Assembly (NCBI GenBank): GCA_025934895.1
Contig: JAICWH010000024.1
Coordinates: 1-35,352 of the forward strand
Length of the DNA stretch: 35,352 nucleotides
Direction of reading: 5' to 3'
From: Nocardioidaceae bacterium
GTDB taxonomy: Bacteria > Actinomycetota > Actinomycetes > Propionibacteriales > Nocardioidaceae
Positions 25,184 through 32,628 of the stretch are shown here, piece by piece. The translations under genes and the position numbers were made by a program. The notes under the pieces were generated by a model that was not told the origin of the DNA, searched no databases, and saw only the letters and a list, made by a program, of their open reading frames with translations. Numbering within the stretch: position 1 is the stretch's first letter; every line of letters begins with the position of its first letter.

Positions 25184-25447
25184 ATGTTCACGCAGTACTT
25201 CTGGAAGGCCACGTTCGAGCGGGCCGTCAAGTCGTTCGCACAGTCGCTGCTGGCGCTGCTCAGCGCCCAGCAGATCGGGCTCCTGGACGTCCGGTGGACC
25301 ACCGCCTTGTCGACCGCCGGCATGGTCACGCTGCTCTCGGTGCTGACCTCGCTGGCGTCCTCGCAGGTCGGCAACGCCCAGGACCCGTCGGCCCTGTCCT
25401 CGGGTCCTCCTTCGCGGCCCGACCAGGTGCACGCGGCCGCTGCGTGA
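25184..25447 (+). CDS. orphan phage r1t-type holin
   Basis: This 87-residue protein starts MFTQYFWKATFERAVKSFAQ and continues with two membrane segments (about 18-36 and 40-60, ending LLSVLTSLAS), then a polar tail. This is the layout and sequence style of r1t-family holins of actinophages, which make the membrane lesion that lets endolysin reach the wall. No endolysin, capsid, portal or integrase gene lies near it. It has a good ribosome site (GGGAG) and a hairpin in its leader. It may be a domesticated holin or a small export channel; the first is my preferred reading. Confidence 0.8.
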   Translation: MFTQYFWKATFERAVKSFAQSLLALLSAQQIGLLDVRWTTALSTAGMVTLLSVLTSLASSQVGNAQDPSALSSGPPSRPDQVHAAAA

Positions 25448-25464
25448 CCCGTCACGCTCGTCCC

Positions 25465-25568
25465 GACTCGACCCGGTTCCGGCCTGCGGACGCGCCGACT
25501 CGACCTGGTTCCGGCCTGCGGACGCGCCGACTCGACCCGGTTCCGGCCTGCGGACGCGCCGACTCGAC
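25465..25568. repeat. 32-bp tandem repeat after the holin
   Basis: Three units of 32 bp start at 25465, 25497 and 25529, each reading GACTCGACCCGGTTCCGGCC followed by TGCGGACGCGCC, with one change in the second. A partial fourth copy follows. The block lies between convergent genes (holin and VOC protein). The period equals that of the array at 3018-3145, and both contain CGACCC. Confidence 0.88.
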
Positions 25569-25688
25569 ACCCTGGGGGACGCTGGTGTCCGGGACCGGAC
25601 GGCCGACGACGGCCACGCGCGGTCGGAGCTCGACGCGCGACGTTCGCCGTGCTGCATCGGTGATCCGACGCGTGCATCGGCTGGTCCC

Positions 25689-26084
25689 TCAGGCAGCCTC
25701 GGGGTCCGGCTGGTGCAGCCCGAACGTGTTGCCCTCGGTGTCCAGGTAGTAGCCCTGCCACGCCATCCCCGGCAGGGCGGTCTTCGGCAACGCCACCTGT
25801 CCGCCGGAGGACAGGATCCGGCGCTCCGTCTCGTCGTAGTCGCCGACACCGACCGTGCACACGAAGCTGTTCGTGCCCTGACCCCCCGCCGGCGCAGGTG
25901 CGGGCCGCGGGAGCAGGCCGCCGTTGATCCCCGGCTCCTCCTCCGGCCCGGTGACGACGCCCCAGTACGGCGACCCGGTGTAGTCGCTGTAGTCCTCGAA
26001 CGACCAGCCGAACACCTCGGTGTAGAACGCCTTGGCCCGGTCCAGGTCGCCGGCCTGGATCTCGAAGTGCACCACTCGTGACAT
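25689..26084 (-). CDS. VOC-family (glyoxalase/bleomycin-resistance fold) protein
   Basis: This 131-residue protein starts MSRVVHFEIQAGDLDRAKAF with the first metal-ligand position at H6, and ends with YYLDTEGNTFGLHQPDPEAA carrying the last Glu position. Two paired beta-alpha-beta-beta-beta units are visible. Related actinobacterial proteins are annotated as lyases or dioxygenase-like; no substrate can be assigned. The ATG at 26084 is preceded by AGGAGGAGGAGG, a very strong ribosome site. Confidence 0.85.
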   Translation of the reverse strand: MSRVVHFEIQAGDLDRAKAFYTEVFGWSFEDYSDYTGSPYWGVVTGPEEEPGINGGLLPRPAPAPAGGQGTNSFVCTVGVGDYDETERRILSSGGQVALPKTALPGMAWQGYYLDTEGNTFGLHQPDPEAA

Positions 26085-26336
26085 CAGGGACCTCCTCCTC
26101 CTGCGCAGCCTGGGCTGCACCGTCTCGCACCGTCGCCTCCCCTGACAAGACCCGCAGGTCGTCGACATGAGGTCGCACCGGTACGGCGGTCGAACCGGCA
26201 TGGGGACACCATCCGGCGACCCGGACGTCAACGGCCTGCCCAGGTGCCACGCACGTGCAGGCCCCCCCGACGTGCCGACCTGCTGCTGCCGGTGCTGGTC
26301 GCGTTCCTGGACCGACGATGTCGAGCCGGCTGCCGC
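26085..26336. other. gene-free stretch between the dehydrogenase and VOC genes
   Basis: I see no coding sequence here on either strand. It should contain the VOC promoter; TTGTCA near 26143-26148 (minus strand) is a possible -35, but no convincing -10 follows. No terminator-like hairpin of note was found. Confidence 0.4.
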
Positions 26337-28697
26337 TCAGATGTTCGCGGCCTCCTCGGTGGAGGCGTTCCCGCGCACCGGGAGCGAGGCGAACACGCCG
26401 GGCGGGTCCCGCCATGGGTCGGGCAGAGCGCCGGCAGCCGCCGCCTGGACCGCAGCGACGATCCGCGCCGGCTTGAGGGGCATGTCGAGGTGCCGCACCC
26501 CGAGGTGGCTGAGGGCGTCGACGACGGCGTTCTGCACGGCCGGGGTCGAGCCCACCGTCGCCGACTCGCCGATCCCCTTGGCACCGAGCGGGTTGCGTGG
26601 AGTCTCGGTCACGGTGTTGGCGAGCGTCATCGGGGGCATCTCGGTCGCGGCCGGGATGGCGTAGTCGGCGAAGCTCGACGTGATCGGGTTGCCGTCAGCG
26701 TCGTAGCGGAACTCCTCCCACAGAGCCTGAGCGACACCTTGCGCCACCCCTCCCATCTGCTGACCGGCCACCAGCAGCGGGTTGACGATGCGGCCGCAGT
26801 CGTCGACGGCGACGTGCTGGACCGGGGTGACCAGGCCCGTCTCGGTGTCCACCTCCACGACCGCCACGTGTGCACCGAACGGGAAGGTCGCGCCGGTTGA
26901 GGAGAAGTCGTGCTCGGCGCGCAGCGGGTCGCCGTCGCCGTCCGCAGCGACCGCGAGGTCGGCCCACGAGACGGTGGCACCCGGCACGCCGGCGACCCGC
27001 AACCCCCCGTCGGCCACCTCGAGGTCGTCGGCGTTGACCTCAAGGAGCCCGGCCGCGAGCTCCCGGCCACGCTCGAGCACCAGGTCGGCCGCCCCGCTGA
27101 CGGCGCTGCCACCCAGCTGCAGCGACCGGGAGCCGCCGGTGCCCGATCCGCGCGGGACCAGCGCGGTGTCGGACTGCTCGAACCTGATCGACTCCATCGG
27201 CACGGCGAGCCGGTCGGCCACGATCATGGCGAACGACGTGGCATGCCCCTGGCCGTGGGCGGACGTGCCGGCCCGGACCGTCACGGTGCCGTCCGTGCCG
27301 ATGTCGACCACGCCGTACTCCCCTGCTCCGCCTCCGGTGACCTCGACGTAGCACGACATCCCGATGCCGAGCATCGTGGTGTCGCCGCGCGCGCGCCGGG
27401 CTGCCTGCTCCGCGAGAAGCGCGTCGTAGTCGGCGATCCGCAGCGCCTCCTCGAGCGCGTGCCGGTAGTCACCCGTGTCGTACGACGTCCCGGACCGCGT
27501 CGTGTAGGGGAACTCCTCGACCGGCAGGAGGTTCCGCCGCCTGATCTCGGCGGGGTCCAGCTGCAGCTCGTCGGCGGCGAGGTCCATCACCCGTTCCAGC
27601 ATCGCCGCCGCCTCGGGTCGGCCCGCGCCACGGAAGGCCCCGACAGGACTCGTGTTCGTGAGCGCGGCGACGGCCGCGTAGTCGAGCTGAGGGACCTCGT
27701 AGACGCCCGTCGCCATCATGTACGTCGGTCCGATCGCCAGCATTCCACCGAAACCGGCGTAGGCGCCGCAGTCGCCGATGATCCGACAGCGCAGTCCGGT
27801 GATCCGCCCGTCGGGGTCGAGCCCGAGCTCGACGAACTGCACCTGCCCGCGGCCATGCATCGAGAGCATCGCCTCGGACCTGGTCTCGGCCCACGACACC
27901 GCCCTGCCGAGCCGCAGGCCCGCCGCGATGAGCACCATGTGCTCGGCGGGCACGCCGGCCTTTCCACCGAACGCGCCCCCGACGTGCGGGGCGACCACCC
28001 GGACCCGGTCCGGCTCCAGGTCGAACGACGTCGCCACCATCGTCCGGGCGACGTGCGGCATCTGGGTCGCCATGTGCACGGTGACGTCGTAGTCGTCGTC
28101 CGGAGCGCCCGGTGTCACCAGCAGGGCGTTGCCCTCCATCGGAGCCACGGCCAGCCGCTGGTTCTCGATCCTCAGTCGTACGACGTGCGCCGCCCCGGCC
28201 AGCACGTCGCCGTCCGGACTGCGCTGACCGTGCGCGACGTTCCCGGCGACGTCGTCGAACTGGAGGGGGGCTCCGGGGGCCAGCGCGGCCTCGGGGTCGA
28301 CCACCACGTCGAGGGGCTCGTAGTCGACGTCGACGAGCTCGGTGGCGTCCACGGCCTGGGCGTGAGTCTCGGCGACCACGACGGCGACGGCCTCCCCGAC
28401 GAAACGCACCTTGTCCTCCGCGAGGGGCGGGCGGGCGCACAGGGGGTTGGTCGCCAGGAACGGGAACCCGGCCGGCAGCCCGAGGTCGGCCGCGGTGTAG
28501 ACCGCGACCACCCCGGGCGCGCCGACGGCCTCGCTGGTGTCGACCTTCGTGAGCCGGGCGTGCGCCAGCGGGGTCCTGACGAAGGCGGCGAAGAGCACAC
28601 CCGGCGGCCGCATGTTGTCCACGAACGTGCCGTGACCGAGCAGCAGCATGGGATCCTCGACGCGACGAACGGCGTTGCCCAGCAAAGACCCGACCAT
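26337..28697 (-). CDS. molybdopterin-binding large subunit, xanthine/CO dehydrogenase family
   Basis: This 786-residue protein is the large subunit of a molybdenum hydroxylase. It opens with MVGSLLGNAVRRVEDPMLLLGHG and has the cofactor-binding GGAFGGKAG, SAHGQGHATSF and LGAKGIGESATVGSTP, the last with the catalytic Glu. The loop at GAFRGAGRPEA is the form II type, not the AYxCSFR loop of true aerobic CO dehydrogenase, so CO oxidation is unlikely and an aldehyde, nicotinate or purine-like substrate is more probable. The FAD and 2Fe-2S subunits normally encoded beside it are absent here. The start lies seven bases after TACACT. It is divergent from the SDR gene. Confidence 0.88.
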   Translation of the reverse strand: MVGSLLGNAVRRVEDPMLLLGHGTFVDNMRPPGVLFAAFVRTPLAHARLTKVDTSEAVGAPGVVAVYTAADLGLPAGFPFLATNPLCARPPLAEDKVRFVGEAVAVVVAETHAQAVDATELVDVDYEPLDVVVDPEAALAPGAPLQFDDVAGNVAHGQRSPDGDVLAGAAHVVRLRIENQRLAVAPMEGNALLVTPGAPDDDYDVTVHMATQMPHVARTMVATSFDLEPDRVRVVAPHVGGAFGGKAGVPAEHMVLIAAGLRLGRAVSWAETRSEAMLSMHGRGQVQFVELGLDPDGRITGLRCRIIGDCGAYAGFGGMLAIGPTYMMATGVYEVPQLDYAAVAALTNTSPVGAFRGAGRPEAAAMLERVMDLAADELQLDPAEIRRRNLLPVEEFPYTTRSGTSYDTGDYRHALEEALRIADYDALLAEQAARRARGDTTMLGIGMSCYVEVTGGGAGEYGVVDIGTDGTVTVRAGTSAHGQGHATSFAMIVADRLAVPMESIRFEQSDTALVPRGSGTGGSRSLQLGGSAVSGAADLVLERGRELAAGLLEVNADDLEVADGGLRVAGVPGATVSWADLAVAADGDGDPLRAEHDFSSTGATFPFGAHVAVVEVDTETGLVTPVQHVAVDDCGRIVNPLLVAGQQMGGVAQGVAQALWEEFRYDADGNPITSSFADYAIPAATEMPPMTLANTVTETPRNPLGAKGIGESATVGSTPAVQNAVVDALSHLGVRHLDMPLKPARIVAAVQAAAAGALPDPWRDPPGVFASLPVRGNASTEEAANI

Positions 28698-28704
28698 GCT
28701 GGTG

Positions 28705-28710
28705 AGTGTA
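28705..28710 (-). promoter_or_regulatory. -10 box of the molybdenum hydroxylase subunit, probably leaderless
   Basis: TACACT on the minus strand is seven bases before the ATG at 28697. Confidence 0.55.
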
Positions 28711-28835
28711 GGACCGGCAAGCCTTCGCGTGTAGGTCACCTCTGGTGAAGCAAGCAGCGGTGATCAGCCCGCCAAGCTCAGAGGAACCTTCATGTGATGA
28801 ACGATTTTCTCTTGGGACGCTTATGCGAAACAACT

Positions 28836-28850
28836 GTTCTGTGGTAGAAC
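28836..28850. promoter_or_regulatory. GTTCT-n5-AGAAC inverted repeat overlapping the SDR -10
   Basis: GTTCT-gtggt-AGAAC has perfect 5-base arms. Its right half is also the probable -10 (TAGAAC, 28845-28850) of a leaderless SDR transcript starting at 28858. The surrounding stretch (about 28735-28858) is much less GC-rich than the rest of the window. A repressor here would block the SDR gene; the MarR gene downstream is one candidate. Confidence 0.45.
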
Positions 28851-28857
28851 CCGGCAC

Positions 28858-29622
28858 ATGGACTCAGAACCAGGCAGCTTCCGCGACCTGGACGGCAAGG
28901 TGGCCCTCGTGACCGGCGCCTCGCACGGCGTTGGGGTCGGCATCGCGACCGAGCTGGCCCGCCAGGGCGCCCGGGTCGTGGTCAACGGCCGAGACGTCAC
29001 CGCCCTCGCGAGCGTCGTGGACGCCATCAGCGCCAAGAAGCACCATGCAGTCGCCATTCCGGCCGACGTCACCGACGAGGCGGAGGTCCGGTCCCTCTCC
29101 GCACAGACCGAGCAGGCATATGGACCCGTGGACATCGTGGTCGCCTGCGTCGGCGGCCAGGGCGCCGGGATCTCGATCGGCGACCTGACGCTCGACGCCT
29201 GGAACGCGGCCATCGCGGTCAACCTCACGTCCGCCTTCCTCACGCTGCGCGAGTTCGTCCCGCCGATGGTGGAGCGCCGGACCGGCGCCGTCGTCACCAT
29301 CGCCTCCACCGCCGGCCGGATCCCGACCCCAGCCTCCCCGGCGTACGCCGCCGGCAAGGCCGGCCTGATCATGCTGACCCGTCAGACTGCGCTGCAGGTG
29401 GCCCCGGCCGGTGTGCGAGTCAACAGCATCGCCCTCGGCTCGGTGCTCGAAGGCAAAGGCATCCCGTCCCCGGTCATGGAGCAGGTGGCTCAGCTGAACC
29501 CCATGCGACGCATCGGCACCCGCGTCGACGTCGCATCCACGGTCGCGTTCCTCGTCAGCGACGCTTCGTCCTGGATGACCGGCGCGACCATCGACCTCAG
29601 CGGCGGACACGTGATGCTGTGA
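28858..29622 (+). CDS. short-chain dehydrogenase/reductase
   Basis: This 254-residue NAD(P)-dependent oxidoreductase has the cofactor loop TGASHGVG (19-26), the NxxS/T region with Ser150 in TIASTAGR, and the catalytic Tyr163 and Lys167 in SPAYAAGKAG. It is close to 3-oxoacyl-ACP reductase (FabG)-type SDRs, but the substrate is not known. It is divergent from the molybdenum hydroxylase subunit and followed 73 bases later by a MarR regulator; the three may form one catabolic unit, which is inference. Confidence 0.88.
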   Translation: MDSEPGSFRDLDGKVALVTGASHGVGVGIATELARQGARVVVNGRDVTALASVVDAISAKKHHAVAIPADVTDEAEVRSLSAQTEQAYGPVDIVVACVGGQGAGISIGDLTLDAWNAAIAVNLTSAFLTLREFVPPMVERRTGAVVTIASTAGRIPTPASPAYAAGKAGLIMLTRQTALQVAPAGVRVNSIALGSVLEGKGIPSPVMEQVAQLNPMRRIGTRVDVASTVAFLVSDASSWMTGATIDLSGGHVML

Positions 29623-29682
29623 GGGGCGACCCACGGCGCACCGTGGCCGATGTCGTCGAACGGATGGACCGTTGAGCGCTGA

Positions 29683-29688
29683 TAGCCT
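29683..29688 (+). promoter_or_regulatory. -10 box of the MarR gene, probably leaderless
   Basis: TAGCCT is seven bases before the ATG at 29696. Confidence 0.5.
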
Positions 29689-29695
29689 TCGCCGC

Positions 29696-30247
29696 ATGGC
29701 CACATCAGCCCGGCGCACCAACCGGCCGGACGCTGCCAGGGCCGGGGCCGCGCCGCCCGCCGAGCACGGCACTGCCGGCATCGCCTTCCTGCTGAGTCAG
29801 CTCGGCAGACACGCGACCGACCAGTTCGCAGCCCGCATTGCCTCCCTCGACCTCATCCCGCCCCAGGCCGGGATCCTGCGGGCCATAGCCGTCGCACCCG
29901 GCCGCAGCCAGCAGGCACTCAGCGAGCAGCTCGGCCTGCTGCCCAGCCGAGTCGTCGCCTTCGTCGACGACCTCGAACGACGGGGATACGTCGAACGCCG
30001 ACGCAACACCGAGGACCGACGCCTCTACGCCTTGCACCTGACCAAGCAGGGGCAGCAGCTGATGGCCGAGATCGGCAAGATCGGCAGGGCCCAGGAGAAG
30101 GAGATCGTCGACGGCCTCACCGCGGCCCAACGCAGAGCGCTCCTCGACAGCCTGCAGATCCTTGCCGCTCGCCACGGCCTTGCTCCAGGGGTCCACCCCG
30201 GTTGCGCGACACTCGGCCGCGGCGAGGGCTCGACGGCCGCCAGCTGA
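29696..30247 (+). CDS. MarR-family transcriptional regulator
   Basis: This 183-residue protein has the MarR winged helix: PPQAGILRAIAVAPGRSQQA, LSEQLGLLPSRVVAFVDDLE (recognition helix) and the wing RRGYVERRRNTEDRRLYALHL. Dimer helices flank it. MarR proteins usually bind short palindromes and release them on binding aromatic or phenolic ligands. Its target may be the SDR/hydroxylase promoter region, which carries a GTTCT-n5-AGAAC repeat. The ATG at 29696 is chosen because it lies seven bases after TAGCCT; a TTG 24 bases earlier is in frame but weaker. Confidence 0.87.
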   Translation: MATSARRTNRPDAARAGAAPPAEHGTAGIAFLLSQLGRHATDQFAARIASLDLIPPQAGILRAIAVAPGRSQQALSEQLGLLPSRVVAFVDDLERRGYVERRRNTEDRRLYALHLTKQGQQLMAEIGKIGRAQEKEIVDGLTAAQRRALLDSLQILAARHGLAPGVHPGCATLGRGEGSTAAS

Positions 30248-30322
30248 CGGGACCCGCTCAGCAGGTCAACCGCCCGAGGTCGGTCGCCGGCCCTGCAGTG
30301 CCTGTGGCGAGGTCGCCATCAG

Positions 30323-31435
30323 TCAGCGTCCCGGGAGGCGTGCCTCCACGGCCCAGCCGCCGACACCGGTTGCTCCCGCGCTGAACTGCCCTCCGAGCGT
30401 CTGGATGCGCTCACGGAGGCCGACCAGGCCGCGGCCCGTGCCCGCGAGTGCGGCACCGTTCTGCACGGCGCGGTCGTTCTCGACCCGAACAGCGAGACCA
30501 CGACCAGCCTCGTCGACGCTGATCACGATCCGGACGCTCGCACCCGGGGCGTATCTGAGCGCATTGGTCAGACTCTCCTGCACGACGCGAAAGGCCAGGT
30601 GCGCGACCGGCTCGGGGACCCGGTCGCGGTCCCCCTCGAAGCGACAGGTGACCTGCAGACCGCTGCGGCTCGCGCGGGTGACCACCTCGTCGACCAGCGA
30701 CAGGTCAGGTCCCCCGCTCGCGTCGCCCTCGCTCCCACCGAGGATCTCGATGAGCCGCTCGAGGTCCTTCGTGCCCTGCCTCGCGGACTCCGAGATGGCA
30801 GCGAACGCCTCCTTGGCACGCACCGGGTCGGCGTCGACCAGTCGCTGCCCCGCAGCTGCCTGGATCACCATCACGCTGATGGCGTGGCCGACGATGTCGT
30901 GCAGCTCGCTGGCGATCCGCGCGCGCTCGTGGCGCAGGGCGATCTCGGCGAACAGCTCTCGCTCGTCCTCGAGCTCCTGGGCCCGCAGAGCCAGCTGGTC
31001 CGCGGTCTCCCGGCGCAGCCGCAGAACGGTTCCGGCGGCGTACGGCGGGACCGTGAACATCAGGGCAGCCACCCAGCTCCCCACCTCGTTCAGGTAGTAG
31101 AACGGCACCAGGTAGGCGAGGCCGCACACGGCCACGAGCCAGGCGGCGCGGCCCGACCAACCGAGCGCGAGCACGGCGAAGCTGACCGAGTAGAGCGCCA
31201 CCCCCGTGTCGGGGAACCAGCCACCGAGGAGGGGAGCGACCAGGAACAGGCCAAGGGCGACGATCGACACCATCCGCGGATGGCTGCGCCACCACATCAG
31301 CGCAAGTCCGCCCGCCAGGACCACCAGGGTGAACAGGTTGCCGCGCAGCGTCGTCGGCCAGCCGTGCAGCGCGGTCGGCAGCGCCACGAGGAGGAGGACC
31401 CCCAGGGCGATGCCGCTCCGCTCCACGCGAGCCAT
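30323..31435 (-). CDS. sensor histidine kinase, NarL-partner type (HisKA_3)
   Basis: This 370-residue kinase has several membrane helices (about 8-135), a coiled coil (about 137-168), the dimerisation/phospho-acceptor motif ERARIASELHDIVGHAISVM with His179, and an ATPase domain with the N-box VVQESLTNALRYAPG and the G-box GTGRGLVGLRERIQTLGG. All key residues are present, so it should be an active kinase for the response regulator encoded at 33323. The signal is unknown. It starts 11 bases after the stop of the degenerate kinase, so the three minus-strand genes form an operon. Confidence 0.9.
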   Translation of the reverse strand: MARVERSGIALGVLLLVALPTALHGWPTTLRGNLFTLVVLAGGLALMWWRSHPRMVSIVALGLFLVAPLLGGWFPDTGVALYSVSFAVLALGWSGRAAWLVAVCGLAYLVPFYYLNEVGSWVAALMFTVPPYAAGTVLRLRRETADQLALRAQELEDERELFAEIALRHERARIASELHDIVGHAISVMVIQAAAGQRLVDADPVRAKEAFAAISESARQGTKDLERLIEILGGSEGDASGGPDLSLVDEVVTRASRSGLQVTCRFEGDRDRVPEPVAHLAFRVVQESLTNALRYAPGASVRIVISVDEAGRGLAVRVENDRAVQNGAALAGTGRGLVGLRERIQTLGGQFSAGATGVGGWAVEARLPGR

Positions 31436-31446
31436 GACGTTCGCTG

Positions 31447-32616
31447 CTATCCCAGAACGGGGAGCGAAGCGACGGCCTGGGCGTGACCCCGGCTCACCTT
31501 GACCTCCAGCCAGCCGCCCAGGAACGTCGCGCGCTCCTTGGCCCGAGCCACGGCGGCCTGGATGTCGGCGGACCTGTCGACCGGTCCGTTCACGCGGATC
31601 TCGAGCGCGTCGTCGTCGAAGCGCACGCCCACCTCGATGCGGGATGCCGGTTGGTCCGCCAGGACGTTCACCAGGTGCTCCACGATGCGATACGCCGAGA
31701 GCTCGACCGTCGCGGGCAGCGAGCGAGGGTCGCCGGCCACGGTCACTCGCGCGTCCGCTTCGGTGTGCCTGGCCAACAACGCGTCGAGGTGCGCGACGGT
31801 CGGAGTCGGGGCCAGTACGACGTCGCCACCTCGCAGGAGGCCCACGATCTCGCGCATGCCGTCCAGGGTCGCGCGGCTGTCGCTCTCGATCGACGCGAAG
31901 AGTGCCTTCGCGCTGTCCGGGTCGAGGCCCTGGCCCAGCTCGGCAGCCGTGGTGAGCTGCCCGAGCCGCTCCTGGAGGAGCCCGTCGAGCTGGTGTGAAA
32001 GTCGTGCTCGGTCACTTGCGACCTCCAGTGCGACTCGCTCGTCGCGCAGGTGCTGGAGCTGGACGGTGCGAGCAGCAAGCTCCGTGGTCATGGCCGTGCG
32101 GTGCCGGACCGCGCGGCCGATCCCGAAGACGATCAGCACGATCGGGCACGCGAGCACGAACGCCTCGAAGCCGGTGGTCGAGTCGACCACGAGCACCGCC
32201 GCCGTGAGAAGCGTGGTGAGGGCCAGCATGACCCACGCTCGCCTGCGCTGCAGGGCGACGGCGCCGAGGTAGGCCAGCAGGAAAGCGAGCGGCAGCCCCG
32301 CGCCACACCTGGTCACCCAGCCGAACAGCAGGTCGTGGAGCACCATCACGGCCAGCGCGATCCCGGTAACGGCGATCACGCTCCGCCTCCACCACAGCAC
32401 CGGGACCGTCGCGACCGCGAAGACCGGGACCATGGCCCACGAGTGGGACGTCATCTGGTGGACCATGGTGCCGTCGGCGACGGCTGACGCAACCTGGGTG
32501 TCCTGGATCAGGACGTCCAGGAGCATCAGCCAGGTGCCCAGCGCGGTGAGGGCTCCCGCGAGGACCCAGTCGACGGGACGAACGCCCCGCAGGACCCTGC
32601 CGAAACCCTCACTCAT
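31447..32616 (-). CDS. degenerate histidine kinase (pseudokinase) with membrane sensor domain
   Basis: This 389-residue protein has five or six membrane helices (about 16-170), including FGWVTRCG (98-105), then a coiled coil and a HisKA_3-like helix, SDRARLSHQLDGLLQERLGQ. Aligned with the neighbouring kinase, the phospho-acceptor His position is Asp211. The ATPase-like end keeps an N-box-like VEHLVNVLADQ, but the G-box glycines are replaced (DRSADIQAAVARAKERATFLGG). It is therefore unlikely to phosphorylate, though it could dimerise with or inhibit the active kinase. It sits between the active kinase and a free-standing copy of its own membrane domain. Confidence 0.8.
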   Translation of the reverse strand: MSEGFGRVLRGVRPVDWVLAGALTALGTWLMLLDVLIQDTQVASAVADGTMVHQMTSHSWAMVPVFAVATVPVLWWRRSVIAVTGIALAVMVLHDLLFGWVTRCGAGLPLAFLLAYLGAVALQRRRAWVMLALTTLLTAAVLVVDSTTGFEAFVLACPIVLIVFGIGRAVRHRTAMTTELAARTVQLQHLRDERVALEVASDRARLSHQLDGLLQERLGQLTTAAELGQGLDPDSAKALFASIESDSRATLDGMREIVGLLRGGDVVLAPTPTVAHLDALLARHTEADARVTVAGDPRSLPATVELSAYRIVEHLVNVLADQPASRIEVGVRFDDDALEIRVNGPVDRSADIQAAVARAKERATFLGGWLEVKVSRGHAQAVASLPVLG

Positions 32617-32628
32617 CGCGCGACCCCC

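Noticed and set aside
22566-25346. A 926-codon plus-strand open frame across the helicase
   Set aside because: Its residues are the Arg-, Gly- and Val-rich mix of an antisense shadow, while the minus strand has all helicase motifs.
25465-25568. CRISPR array or phage attachment site beside the holin
   Set aside because: The repeats are contiguous, there is no integrase or tRNA, and no phage structural genes are near.
26337-28697. Aerobic CO dehydrogenase large subunit (coxL)
   Set aside because: The active-site loop is GAFRGAGR rather than the AYxCSFR type, and the CoxM and CoxS genes are missing.
26910-28748. A 612-codon plus-strand open frame
   Set aside because: It is antisense to the molybdenum hydroxylase subunit, with low-complexity residues throughout.
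30248-30322. A terminator between the MarR gene and the histidine kinase
   Set aside because: No stem of convincing length was found in this short convergent gap.
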